Below are positions 34,140 through 41,864 of a stretch of 64,000 nt of DNA, in pieces. Origin of the DNA: Deltaproteobacteria bacterium HGW-Deltaproteobacteria-19 (GTDB lineage Bacteria > Desulfobacterota > Syntrophia > Syntrophales > PHBD01); the NCBI GenBank assembly GCA_002841865.1, contig PHBD01000003.1, positions 1 to 64,000 of the forward strand. The letters run 5' to 3'. The number at the start of each line of letters is the position of its first letter. Positions within the stretch are counted from its first letter, which is position 1. A program made the position numbers and the translations under genes. A model generated the notes under the pieces. It was not told the DNA's origin. It worked only from the letters and a program-made list of their open reading frames with translations, and ran no database searches.

Positions 34140-34167
34140 ATAATATTTGAAATGGGTTGGAAGCCAA
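34140..34167 (-). promoter_or_regulatory. Candidate promoter of the Thoeris operon
   Basis: On the minus strand TTGGCT (34162-34167), a 16-base spacer, then TATTAT (34140-34145), ending 23 bases before ATG 34117. It would let the defence genes be expressed in the lysogen independently of phage early and late promoters. Apart from a weak hairpin at 34304-34322, 34168-34324 shows nothing. Confidence 0.45.
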
Positions 34168-34324
34168 GGGCAGAAGAAAATTGTCGTGCTACTTTGCAAT
34201 TTCTTTCATAGTGTTAGGCAAATATCGGCATTCTCATGCACGCATCATATTTCTTATCTTCAGATTTTAGATTTCATTTGTCTTGAAAGAGAAAGATTTT
34301 CATATACACAATATTCGTGTATTG

Positions 34325-35020
34325 TTACCTCTCTAATTCTCTCCCGTACCAGATCACCTTTCCATTGACGCGAACGTGGTCAGCGGGCGCTTCGATCGGT
34401 TCATACTGCTTATTGTCGCTGATGATGCGAAGGCGGCCTTCAGGGAAGAGGATCTGGACGCGCTTGATCATAATCTCATGGTTGATGGAGATCGCGTAGA
34501 TGCCGCCCTGAGGCGCAATGGAAGTCTTATTGTGATCAACCAAGACCAGATCACCGGAGAGTAGCGTGGGTTCCATGCTGTCCCCCTGGACTTTGATCAA
34601 AGACATGTTCTCGGGTTTTCCCTTCCTCGTGATCCAGTCCTTCCTAAAGGCAAGCATCAAATCCACGGCGTTGTCGGGCGAAAGACCACCTCCAGCGCTG
34701 ATTTGACCTCGCACCTGTCGGACCAAAACAAAGTCCTCAGGTGGAAAATCCGGCACCGCTGATTGATCGCGAGTCAATGAAAATGGCTGCCCCGTTCCCG
34801 AGAGCAGCCATTCAAGCGTGCATCCGTAGAGATCGACTATCTTCCTTGCATTCTCCGAATTGGGCTTGTTGCGGCCGTACTCAATGTTCTGGTAGGTGCT
34901 ATAATTTATTGCTAAGGCCTTCGCTGCCTCTTGTTGGTTGAAACCACGCTCTTTTCGAAGCCATATAACTCGCTCCGAGAGCTTCTGAGGCACGCCTTCA
35001 TTTTTATTCTTCTCGTTCAT
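34325..35020 (-). CDS. CI/LexA-like prophage repressor with S24 peptidase domain
   Basis: 231 residues. The N-terminal XRE helix-turn-helix (about 12-70) has FNQQEAAKALAINYSTYQNIEYGR. The C-terminal S24 domain has the Ala-Gly cleavage pair in QISAGGGL, the catalytic Ser in VQGDSMEPTL and the Lys in IMIKRVQ. It should hold the prophage silent by binding the ACGTTGTTC operators at 35050-35170 and be inactivated by RecA-stimulated self-cleavage, unlike the repressor of Mu itself. ATG 35020 has GGGAGAG just upstream; a longer frame from 35077 would overlap the operators. It diverges from the ner-like gene, and its transcript points towards the Thoeris cargo. Confidence 0.9.
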   Translation of the reverse strand: MNEKNKNEGVPQKLSERVIWLRKERGFNQQEAAKALAINYSTYQNIEYGRNKPNSENARKIVDLYGCTLEWLLSGTGQPFSLTRDQSAVPDFPPEDFVLVRQVRGQISAGGGLSPDNAVDLMLAFRKDWITRKGKPENMSLIKVQGDSMEPTLLSGDLVLVDHNKTSIAPQGGIYAISINHEIMIKRVQILFPEGRLRIISDNKQYEPIEAPADHVRVNGKVIWYGRELER

Positions 35021-35049
35021 TCTCTCCCAAGCCAATGTCCGAAATGGAT

Positions 35050-35170
35050 GAACAACGTGGGTGTCAACGTTGTTCACAAACGTTGTTCGCGTTGTTCATT
35101 CTATTATTCGTTAATGTATTCGATATCTTGCGTGTTGTTATTGCCGGATATGGCCTCGCAAACGTTGTTC
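35050..35170. promoter_or_regulatory. Repressor operators: repeated ACGTTGTTC
   Basis: Direct copies of ACGTTGTTC at 35067-35075 and 35080-35088, a GCGTTGTTC at 35089-35097, another exact copy at 35162-35170, and an inverted copy (GAACAACGT) at 35050-35058. They lie between the divergent repressor and ner-like genes and bracket the predicted early promoter. The repressor is the obvious ligand. Confidence 0.75.
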
Positions 35171-35183
35171 TCCCAAAAAGGCC

Positions 35184-35212
35184 TTGACTGTTCATCTAAT
35201 TGGGAGTAATAG
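35184..35212 (+). promoter_or_regulatory. Predicted early promoter of the prophage
   Basis: TTGACT (35184-35189), 17-base spacer, TAATAG (35207-35212), 45 bases before the ner-like start and directly next to the operator at 35162-35170. It would transcribe ner, the transposition genes and the rest of the early block. Confidence 0.6.
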
Positions 35213-35256
35213 GTTCAGTAAATAAGCTAATCCTCCGTAAAAAAGGGAGACCCTTC

Positions 35257-35568
35257 ATGGGCAACAGGAAGCCCACCCCGTCAATAACCAGGAAGCCGAA
35301 ATCAATGGACATGAGAGCTGTCGACATCCGGCTCGCCCTGCTTCGCGCTGGCGTAACCCAGGCTGACATCGCCCGGAGGGTCGGCGTCTCACAGACCGCC
35401 GTCCATCGGATCATCGAAGGGATGAATGTCTCCCACCGTATCCGGAAGGCCATTTCCGAGGCCATCGATACCCCTCTGGGGTTGATCTGGCCCTCGGCCT
35501 ATTTATTCGGCGGCCCGAGGAAACCGGGCCGGCCGAGTTGTAAACCGGTGGAAAGAAGAGCTGCCTGA
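35257..35568 (+). CDS. Ner-like (Nlp family) DNA-binding regulator
   Basis: 103 residues. The helix-turn-helix is GVTQADIARRVGVSQTAVHR, followed by IIEGMNVSHRIRKAISEAI and a typical PLGLIWPSAY end, as in Ner/Nlp proteins. Mu Ner turns down both early and repressor promoters after induction. Here the gene is first on the early transcript, as in Mu. ATG 35257 has AGGGAGAC before it; an upstream TTG-type start would overlap the promoter. The basic tail (RKPGRPSCKPVERR) may add DNA contact. Confidence 0.85.
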   Translation: MGNRKPTPSITRKPKSMDMRAVDIRLALLRAGVTQADIARRVGVSQTAVHRIIEGMNVSHRIRKAISEAIDTPLGLIWPSAYLFGGPRKPGRPSCKPVERRAA

Positions 35569-35609
35569 CTGACTTTTGGTTGTCTTAACCAATTTTTGGC
35601 GGTCCTGCA

Positions 35610-36086
35610 ATGTCAAAAAGCAAAAAAAGAATAGACATTCACCAGCTTTCCATCTTCGAAATCCTGGAAAGCGCCCAGTCCTCGGCCCCGGTGCATAACA
35701 ATCCACCCGGGAGCCTGGATGTCGACCGACAGTTCCGGGAGGTCGTCAGCGAGGCCCTTCGGAAGTGTCCCCTCTCCCGCTACCAGGTGGTGGCGCGGAT
35801 GAGCGAGCTGGTCGGCCAGGACATTACGAAGACGATGCTCGACAGCTGGACGGCGGAATCCAAGGAGGGTCACCGCTTTCCGGCTGTTTTTTTGCCCGCC
35901 TTCTGCGAGGCGACGGGATCCCAGGAGCCCCTCCGGCTCTTGGGTCAGCTCGTGGGCGTCTTCGTCCTCCCAGGACCCGAGGCCCTCCGGGCGGAGATCC
36001 GGAAGATCGAGGAGGAGATCGAGAAGAAGCAGGCGGAGAAACGGAAGCGGATGACCTTCCTCAAGGAAATGGAGGCAGAGCGATGA
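35610..36086 (+). CDS. Early prophage protein of unknown function
   Basis: 158 residues. The middle part (about 35-110) is compact and helical (LSRYQVVARMSELVGQDITK), and the C-terminus is a highly charged coiled coil (about 125-158). No signal or membrane segment. Similar proteins occur just before transposase A in other Mu-like prophages, with no assigned role. The ribosome site is weak. Its stop overlaps the next start as ATGA. Confidence 0.75.
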   Translation: MSKSKKRIDIHQLSIFEILESAQSSAPVHNNPPGSLDVDRQFREVVSEALRKCPLSRYQVVARMSELVGQDITKTMLDSWTAESKEGHRFPAVFLPAFCEATGSQEPLRLLGQLVGVFVLPGPEALRAEIRKIEEEIEKKQAEKRKRMTFLKEMEAER

Positions 36087-36286
36087 CGGCGAGAGAGATC
36101 GCAGAAATGATGGCCAGGACTGAACCCAGGATGCTTGTCCGCTGTTGGCAAGACCTCGCTGGGCGGCTCCTGGAATGGACGGAGTGGTTGATCGACAGCC
36201 CCGCCCTGGCGAAGGCTATCTGGGGCTTCCTCCTTTTTGCAACGGGTTATTTCCTGGGCGTCATCGTCAACGTCCTGAACAGGTAG
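36083..36286 (+). CDS. Small single-pass membrane protein
   Basis: 67 residues. Residues about 44-64 (IWGFLLFATGYFLGVIVNVL) form one membrane helix near the C-terminus; the N-terminal part is amphipathic (REIAEMMARTEPRML). It is coupled to the previous gene by ATGA and ends just before transposase A. No family recognised; it might affect the membrane or superinfection, but this is a guess. Confidence 0.65.
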   Translation: MTAREIAEMMARTEPRMLVRCWQDLAGRLLEWTEWLIDSPALAKAIWGFLLFATGYFLGVIVNVLNR

Positions 36287-36289
36287 GAG

Positions 36290-38539
36290 ATGATGGAACA
36301 GACGTACACGGCGAAACAGGTCGCAGAGATCGTCGGCGCATCACGGGTCACCATCATGCGCCGGGCCAAGAAAGAGAACTGGACCTTCGTTACCAAGAAC
36401 GGAAAGGGCGGCCCTCAAAACGAGTACCCCCTCCCTTCTCTTCCGGCCGACATCCAGGAGGCCATCATTAATAAGGAAGGCGCCCGCCCGGAACTGCTCC
36501 CCGTCCTGACGCCCGCAGCGGCTGCCAAGGCGGTTGAAGTCCTCCGGCAGGAAGGAAGCCCGGCGCCGGCGCCGATGGAGCTGCCCACTATGACCCAGGC
36601 CATGACGGAACCGCGTCCCTCCTGGACCGCCGAGACGGCCATCAGCGAGCAGGATCTGCAGAACGAGCGGGTCCGGAACATCCTCGCCATCCTCCGGGAG
36701 GCGGAGACGGTCCCGCGGATCTGGACGAAGGGCAAGCGAAAGTGGATCGAGGCCGTGGCCTTCAAACACGGTGTCACCTGGCAGGCCATCTACCGCTGGA
36801 TGAAGAAATACGACCAGCGGGGCATCGCCGGCATCTGTCACCGAAAATCATCGAAGGACCAGCCCCGGAAATGGACCCCCGAGGCGGTGGACTTCTGGAT
36901 CTCCCTCTGTGCGAAGCGGGAGCACCGGGCCATGAAGCGCCGAGACCTGTACGATATCCTCGTGGTCGAGGCAACACGGCGGGGCTGGCGGATCGGCGGG
37001 TACGAATCCGCCAACTGGTGGTTCGATAAACGCTGGAATCCCCTCATGGAGGCCATGCAGAAGGGCGGCCTCCGGGCACTGGACAACGTCTTGCCCCCGG
37101 TCCTCCGGGATTATTCCGATCTGGCCCCCTTCGAGATCATCGTTGGCGACCAGCACCGGTTCGACCGCTGGGTGGTGGACGAGGAGACCGGCGAGGTCTA
37201 CCGGCCGGAAGGCTACGTCTGGCAGGATCTCCGTACCCGGGTAATCTACGGCGCCGCGGTCGACCGCCGGTACGACGCCTGGCTGATCGGCCTGGCCCTC
37301 CGGATCGGTGTCGCCTGCTACGGCGCCTTCACCAGCGTCTACACCGATAACGGAAAACCCGAGTGCTCGAAGTTTCTCACGGGGATCCTGGCGAACCTCC
37401 GCTCCCTGGGGATGGAATGGGAACGCACCTCCGAGGTCATGATGGACGTCCTGGACCTGGACGGGGAGGACATCGCCCCGAACATCATCCTCCCGGGGAC
37501 CCACCGGAAGGCCGTCGTCAAGAACGCCAAGGCCAAGATGATCGAGAAGACCTTCGACAACCTGGAGACGATCATGGCCAGCCGCCTGGCCCTCCCCGGG
37601 CACACGAAACGCCTCAGCGACGATATTCATGCCCAGGACATCGACCAGCAGGAAGCCCAGGCCCTGGCCAAGTCCGGCAAGCTTCTGACCGCCCGGGAAT
37701 TCGCCCTGGCGATGTATCGGGCCTGCGATCACTACAACCGGACGAAGTCCCACCGGGGCGTCCTTCGGGAATGGTCCTGGAAGCCGCGGCCGAAAGAGGC
37801 CACCCCCTACGACTGCCTGAAGGCCTGCTACGAGGAGGGATGGCGCCCCCGGATGATCTCCTCCGAGGCAGCGGACCTGATCTTCCTGGCCCGGGGCAGC
37901 CGGACCGTCCACATGGGCCGGATCGCTTTCGACAACGATTTCTACGAACACGACGCCCTCCTGGAGCTCCACAAGGAGAAGGTCGACCTTCGGTACAACC
38001 CCATGACGATGGACGAGCTCCACGTCTTCCGGGGCGGCCGGTACCTCTGCACCGCCGTCCCGGTGGAGCGGTCCAGCATGAAGGACATGGACCTGGCGGC
38101 CCGTAAGATCGCCGAGAAACGGGAGCGGAGGAAACGCTTCGCCGAGGAGTTTAAGAGGATCTCCTCCCTGGCCCCCGACTTCCGGGAATACTCGAAGGTC
38201 CCCGAGATGGAACGGGCGGCGGCGATCATAGGCGAGGACCGGAAGCGCCGGGCCATCGAGCAGAAGGAATTCCACCGGCCCCTGACCCAGGAAGAGCTGG
38301 ACCGGGCGGTCGAGCGGATGGAGCAGGGGGTCCCCTTGCCGGTAAAGACATCGAAACCCCTGCCGGGCCGTCCGACCTACTTCCTGGACGACTTCAGCCG
38401 GTTCGAGTGGATCATGAACTTCCTCCAGGCCGGGGGCACCCTGGCGGAGGAAGACGAGGCCTTCCGGACCCGCTATATGGCGGGCCTCACGGAAGGACAG
38501 CGGGATTATTGGGACTCTTATGTATCTTATGGAGGCTGA
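36290..38539 (+). CDS. Mu-type transposase A (DDE)
   Basis: 749 residues. An N-terminal Mu-type winged helix (about 1-70, YTAKQVAEIVGASRVTIMRR) is followed by a second helix-turn-helix region (about 120-230), the catalytic core with Asp287 (IVGDQHRFD), Asp353 (VYTDNGKPE) and Glu419 (KMIEKTFDN), and the Mu C-terminal domain with a basic tail that in Mu contacts MuB. It cuts and joins the phage ends to target DNA. ATG 36293 is an equally possible start because the AGGAG lies very close to 36290. Directly upstream of B, as in all Mu relatives. Confidence 0.95.
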   Translation: MMEQTYTAKQVAEIVGASRVTIMRRAKKENWTFVTKNGKGGPQNEYPLPSLPADIQEAIINKEGARPELLPVLTPAAAAKAVEVLRQEGSPAPAPMELPTMTQAMTEPRPSWTAETAISEQDLQNERVRNILAILREAETVPRIWTKGKRKWIEAVAFKHGVTWQAIYRWMKKYDQRGIAGICHRKSSKDQPRKWTPEAVDFWISLCAKREHRAMKRRDLYDILVVEATRRGWRIGGYESANWWFDKRWNPLMEAMQKGGLRALDNVLPPVLRDYSDLAPFEIIVGDQHRFDRWVVDEETGEVYRPEGYVWQDLRTRVIYGAAVDRRYDAWLIGLALRIGVACYGAFTSVYTDNGKPECSKFLTGILANLRSLGMEWERTSEVMMDVLDLDGEDIAPNIILPGTHRKAVVKNAKAKMIEKTFDNLETIMASRLALPGHTKRLSDDIHAQDIDQQEAQALAKSGKLLTAREFALAMYRACDHYNRTKSHRGVLREWSWKPRPKEATPYDCLKACYEEGWRPRMISSEAADLIFLARGSRTVHMGRIAFDNDFYEHDALLELHKEKVDLRYNPMTMDELHVFRGGRYLCTAVPVERSSMKDMDLAARKIAEKRERRKRFAEEFKRISSLAPDFREYSKVPEMERAAAIIGEDRKRRAIEQKEFHRPLTQEELDRAVERMEQGVPLPVKTSKPLPGRPTYFLDDFSRFEWIMNFLQAGGTLAEEDEAFRTRYMAGLTEGQRDYWDSYVSYGG

Positions 38540-39229
38540 ATGAAAAACGAATTTATCGACACGGCGAACGTCAACAAGTTCCGGTCCCTCTGCCAGGAGA
38601 TGGAGGATCCCTCCTCCCTGGCGGGTCCGTCCCTGGCTATGGTCACTGGCCCCGCGGGGCGCGGGAAGACCGAGGCGGCCAAACACTACGCCGTCCATTC
38701 CAGCGCGGTCTACATCCCGCCCTTGAATACCCGGACCCCGGCGATGGTCCTCCGGGAGATCACTTTCGAGTTGGGGAAGGTCCGGCCCGGCCGGTCCGAG
38801 AGCTGCCTGTCCGTCATCGGCGAGGAGATGGCCAAGGAACGCCGCCTGATCTTCATCGACGAGGCGGATCTCCTGCCCATGACCATCCTGGAGATGCTCC
38901 GGAACCTGAACGAGCGGTATGCCTGTCCCCTGGTCCTGATCGGCGAGGACGAGCTGAAGGGGAAGATCGAATCCCGCCGGCGTCTGGCCAGTCGGATCCG
39001 CCGGCGGATGGAGTTCTCCCCGGTGACCCAACAGGACGTGGCCTTCTTCTTCAAGCGCTGCCTGGAACTGAAACTGACGCCGGACGTGGCGGCCCTGATC
39101 CACAAGCACGGCCGGGGCGACTGGCGGCCGGTCCTGACGGCGGCCATCGGCGTCGAGCGGGCGCTGAAGGCCTCGGGTCTCGATGAATGCACCCTGGAGC
39201 TGGCGAAAGATGTCCTCCGGAACGCCTAA
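38540..39229 (+). CDS. Mu-type ATP-dependent target activator B
   Basis: 229 residues, an AAA+ ATPase with Walker A GPAGRGKT (Lys43) and Walker B RLIFIDEAD. MuB binds target DNA in an ATP-dependent way, delivers it to transposase A and gives target immunity. It is shorter than Mu B (312 aa) and lacks the N-terminal helix-turn-helix, as in many Mu-like prophages. Its ATG directly follows the transposase stop codon. Confidence 0.93.
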   Translation: MKNEFIDTANVNKFRSLCQEMEDPSSLAGPSLAMVTGPAGRGKTEAAKHYAVHSSAVYIPPLNTRTPAMVLREITFELGKVRPGRSESCLSVIGEEMAKERRLIFIDEADLLPMTILEMLRNLNERYACPLVLIGEDELKGKIESRRRLASRIRRRMEFSPVTQQDVAFFFKRCLELKLTPDVAALIHKHGRGDWRPVLTAAIGVERALKASGLDECTLELAKDVLRNA

Positions 39230-39713
39230 AACCGGCCTGGCCCGGCGCATGCGGGAGTGGATGAAAGACCGCAACGGGGTTTTTACATGCCGGCAGATTT
39301 GCGACAGCCTGAACATTCCTCCCGGACTTGAAAGAGGAAAGGTCCAGAGTGCGCTTCGGGAATTCCATATCCGGGGCGAACTGGTCCCTGTTCAGGACAA
39401 ACGAATTCGGCGACAGCCTGTTGTACGCTACCGCTACATGCCTTCCAAAACATTCGGGAGGCGGCCTTCGGTGCTTCGCGGCAAAGTCCTCAAGGCCATG
39501 CGGATGATCAGCTTCCATGAGCCTTTCGCTGTGACGGACATCGAGCGAATCAGCGGAGCAAGAACGAACTACATCCAAAGGATTACCTGCCGCCTCCTTG
39601 AAGAGGGGTATTTGAGGCAGGAAGGTTTCCGTCCCCACCCCTCCGGTAATGGAAAGCAGCCTCTGTACCGGATCATCGACACGAACCGTTTCCGTCTGGA
39701 GGTCATGGAATGA
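39210..39713 (+). CDS. Early prophage protein with winged-helix-like domains
   Basis: 167 residues, basic. Two helix-turn-helix-like units are visible: GVFTCRQICDSLNIPPGLERG (about 19-40) and FAVTDIERISGARTNYIQRI (about 107-126). This suggests a DNA-binding protein with two winged helices. It overlaps B by 20 bases and the following gemA by four (ATGA), so it is translated within the early operon. The ATG at 39210 is preferred over an in-frame upstream one at 39183, which would enlarge the overlap with B. Its function is unknown. Confidence 0.75.
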   Translation: MSSGTPKTGLARRMREWMKDRNGVFTCRQICDSLNIPPGLERGKVQSALREFHIRGELVPVQDKRIRRQPVVRYRYMPSKTFGRRPSVLRGKVLKAMRMISFHEPFAVTDIERISGARTNYIQRITCRLLEEGYLRQEGFRPHPSGNGKQPLYRIIDTNRFRLEVME

Positions 39714-40198
39714 ATGCCGCGACGATCCCCGGGACGACCTTTCCCTTCCCGGTCCACGAACGGAAGGGGCCGCCTCCGATTCGTTCGGATGCCCAGGCGA
39801 AGCAGCGCCGGGGGCTCCTGGCCAAGATCCACATTGCTTGGAAGGAAATGGGGCTCAACGAGGGGGAACGAGAGATGATGCTTCGGGCCTTCAAGGTTTC
39901 CACGGCGGCGGATCTTACACTTCAGCAGCTGGAGGACCTGGTGAAGCTCCTGAAGCATTACGGCTGGAAACCCGTCAAGACGCGGCGTCCCGCCGGCAGG
40001 GCGGAACACATCAAAGCCCTTCGAGCCCGTTGCCTGGAGCTGGCCGGCGAGATCCGGAACGGGGAGAAGCGCCTGGCAGGCCTGGCCGAGCGGATCTGCG
40101 GGACCGGGCAGCTTGCCTGGTGCCGGGATGCCGGCAAGCTGGAGAGGCTTCTGGCTGTCCTGGGGAAGATCAAGGAAACAGAATCGGCGACAACCTGA
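39710..40198 (+). CDS. gemA: GemA-family protein (DUF1018, Mu gp16-like)
   Basis: 162 residues. AKIHIAWKEMGLNEGEREMM and the following LTLQQLEDLVKLLKHYGWKP are the core of the DUF1018 family, named after Mu gp16/GemA, which affects host gene expression and DNA supercoiling. The C-terminal third (about 95-162) is an extra helical segment. It overlaps the upstream stop as ATGA. Confidence 0.85.
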   Translation: MNAATIPGTTFPFPVHERKGPPPIRSDAQAKQRRGLLAKIHIAWKEMGLNEGEREMMLRAFKVSTAADLTLQQLEDLVKLLKHYGWKPVKTRRPAGRAEHIKALRARCLELAGEIRNGEKRLAGLAERICGTGQLAWCRDAGKLERLLAVLGKIKETESATT

Positions 40199-40218
40199 CC
40201 GGAAAGGGAGGTTTCATC

Positions 40219-40617
40219 ATGACGGAAAACATCATCAACAGCTCGGACAATCGGATGCGGCTCCTGGGGAAACTGACGGAGCATATCGGCGCCCACAATG
40301 CCGTGGGCATGGCGGAACTGTATGAGGCGGTCTTCGGCCGTCCCTGGAACCACAAGATCAACGACACCCGGGATCTGCGCCATCTCGTGACGATCCTGCG
40401 GGAAGAAGGGGTTCCCATCTGCTCCGTGTCATCCCAGAGTGGCGGCGGGTACTACCTGGCCGCAGCGGGAAGCGAGCTGACGGACTATCTCCGCCGGGGG
40501 GAACGGCGGGCACTGTCCATCCTGTCCAGGAACGCCCGGATCAAGAAGATCTCTCTCCCCAACTACCTGGGGCAGATCAAGCTGGGCATGGAGGGGAAGC
40601 ATGAAGAAGCAGCCTGA
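40219..40617 (+). CDS. Early winged-helix-like prophage protein
   Basis: 132 residues. LVTILREEGVPICSVSSQSG followed by GGYYLAAAGSEL is the pattern of a winged helix with its wing, as in small phage and plasmid regulators that share the YYLA element. GGAAAGGGAGG precedes ATG 40219. It overlaps gam by 17 bases. A role in replication or control of the early operon is likely but not shown. Confidence 0.72.
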   Translation: MTENIINSSDNRMRLLGKLTEHIGAHNAVGMAELYEAVFGRPWNHKINDTRDLRHLVTILREEGVPICSVSSQSGGGYYLAAAGSELTDYLRRGERRALSILSRNARIKKISLPNYLGQIKLGMEGKHEEAA

Positions 40618-41068
40618 ACCGATCGGGAAGGTCAAAAGTGAAGCCGAGGAGCTGCTGCTGGCCATCGCCGTCTCTCAAACGGGCATCGATCTCCTGACGG
40701 AACAATTTAATGGGGAGATCGAACGCCTGAAGGCCCACTACGAAGGGATGATGGCCCCGATGAAGGCCGTTGTGGAACGGGACGGGAAAGCCCTCCTGGG
40801 CCTCATGAAGGCGAACAAGGCGACTCTCTTCGATGGGACGGACGTCATTCGCCTGGTCAACGGTACCCTGATCCGGGAGGCCGGCGACAAGGTAACCATT
40901 CCCAAGTCCGCCTTGGCCAAGTGTGAAGAGTTGGGCTTCACGGAAGTGATCAAGACCGTCAAGAGCCTGGACCGCGACGCCGTCGAGAAATGGCCCGACG
41001 AGCGCCTCTTCCTGATCGGCGCCACACGGAAGCCCGGCGAGAAATTTGAGTACGAGCTGAAACGATGA
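40601..41068 (+). CDS. gam: Gam-like host-nuclease inhibitor
   Basis: 155 residues. The N-terminal coiled coil (EELLLAIAVSQTGIDLLTEQ and on) followed by a compact domain ending in DERLFLIGATRKPGEKFEYEL is the Mu Gam fold, a Ku-like dimer that binds DNA ends and protects them from RecBCD-type nucleases. Position in the early operon matches Mu. It overlaps the neighbours on both sides by a few bases. Confidence 0.88.
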   Translation: MKKQPEPIGKVKSEAEELLLAIAVSQTGIDLLTEQFNGEIERLKAHYEGMMAPMKAVVERDGKALLGLMKANKATLFDGTDVIRLVNGTLIREAGDKVTIPKSALAKCEELGFTEVIKTVKSLDRDAVEKWPDERLFLIGATRKPGEKFEYELKR

Positions 41069-41646
41069 AATTTCGGTGTCCTTACTGCTCTAAGGAATGT
41101 GACTATCTGGAGATCCGGCTGGAGGGAGATCTCCTAACCATCATCAAGATGCAGGTCGTCTTCGGCAAGCATGCCCACCTGGTCTGGACCTACACAGAGC
41201 TTTTCGGTATCCGGCCCATGCGGTCACGGGCGAAGAAGATCAGGGTCCTGCAGGAAGAAATGAAGAGCCTCTTTCAGGCGGAAGCCTTCACTTATAACCG
41301 CCGGACATATCGGATCAGCACGCAGGGAATCGCTGAGGCTCTGAACATCATCGTCCATCGCCATTTCGATGACCCCCTGGAGAATCACAATTACCTGAAG
41401 AAGATCATGATCACGATCGCTGAACGGGAGGCCCGGGAAGCCGGGCGATCAGCGGAGCAGGGACTGAAAAAGAGGGAGGAAATTCAGAGGACTGGAGGAG
41501 GGCGGAAGAAAGAGAATCTCTCTGTGGAAGGACAAGAGAGGCTTTCATTCATCAGCTGGGACATGCCATCGGCTGTTCTTACTGACGAACAAATCGAAGA
41601 AAACAAACGGCGGGTCAAGGGCCTGCTGTTGTCTCTGGGTGGCTGA
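41065..41646 (+). CDS. Early prophage protein with N-terminal zinc-knuckle-like motif
   Basis: 193 residues. The first residues, KFRCPYCSKECDYLE, look like a partial zinc ribbon with three Cys. The middle (about 60-115) is helical and basic, and the C-terminus is charged. Such proteins are common before com or mor genes in Mu-like phages, without an assigned role. It is coupled to gam by ATGA. Confidence 0.7.
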   Translation: MKFRCPYCSKECDYLEIRLEGDLLTIIKMQVVFGKHAHLVWTYTELFGIRPMRSRAKKIRVLQEEMKSLFQAEAFTYNRRTYRISTQGIAEALNIIVHRHFDDPLENHNYLKKIMITIAEREAREAGRSAEQGLKKREEIQRTGGGRKKENLSVEGQERLSFISWDMPSAVLTDEQIEENKRRVKGLLLSLGG

Positions 41647-41723
41647 TAATGGAACCCCTGTCGGGTTCTGCAATGCAAAAGAAGGTGGTCACTTTGCCCC
41701 TCGGTCAAAAAACCAATGGAGAC

Positions 41724-41864
41724 ATGACACCACTTCCAGAAATCCGCTGTCTGCGATGTCACCGTTTGCTCATGAAAGGAAGGATCAGGAAGGTTGAGAT
41801 CAAGTGCCCAAAGTGTGGCTGCATACTTTTTCTTTCCGAAACTGCATGTTACTCCGTTCCGTAG
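41724..41864 (+). CDS. com: Com-like zinc-finger translational regulator
   Basis: 46 residues. IRCLRCHRLLMKG and VEIKCPKCG give the four Cys of the Mu Com family, a small RNA-binding protein that in Mu opens the mom mRNA for translation. GGAG three bases before ATG 41724 supports this start; a longer upstream frame adds no conserved residues. No mom gene follows; instead the next genes run on the opposite strand (Abi and type I RM). Its last 16 bases overlap the 3' end of the abi gene. Confidence 0.8.
   Translation: MTPLPEIRCLRCHRLLMKGRIRKVEIKCPKCGCILFLSETACYSVP

Noticed and set aside
34142-34324. Prophage left end placed just left of the repressor
   Set aside because: No TG-initiated end with repeated motifs is visible here, whereas 30823-31041 has both these and a truncated host gene.
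36848-39316. 822-codon open frame on the minus strand
   Set aside because: Antisense to transposase A and target activator B, both with intact catalytic motifs. A codon-bias shadow.
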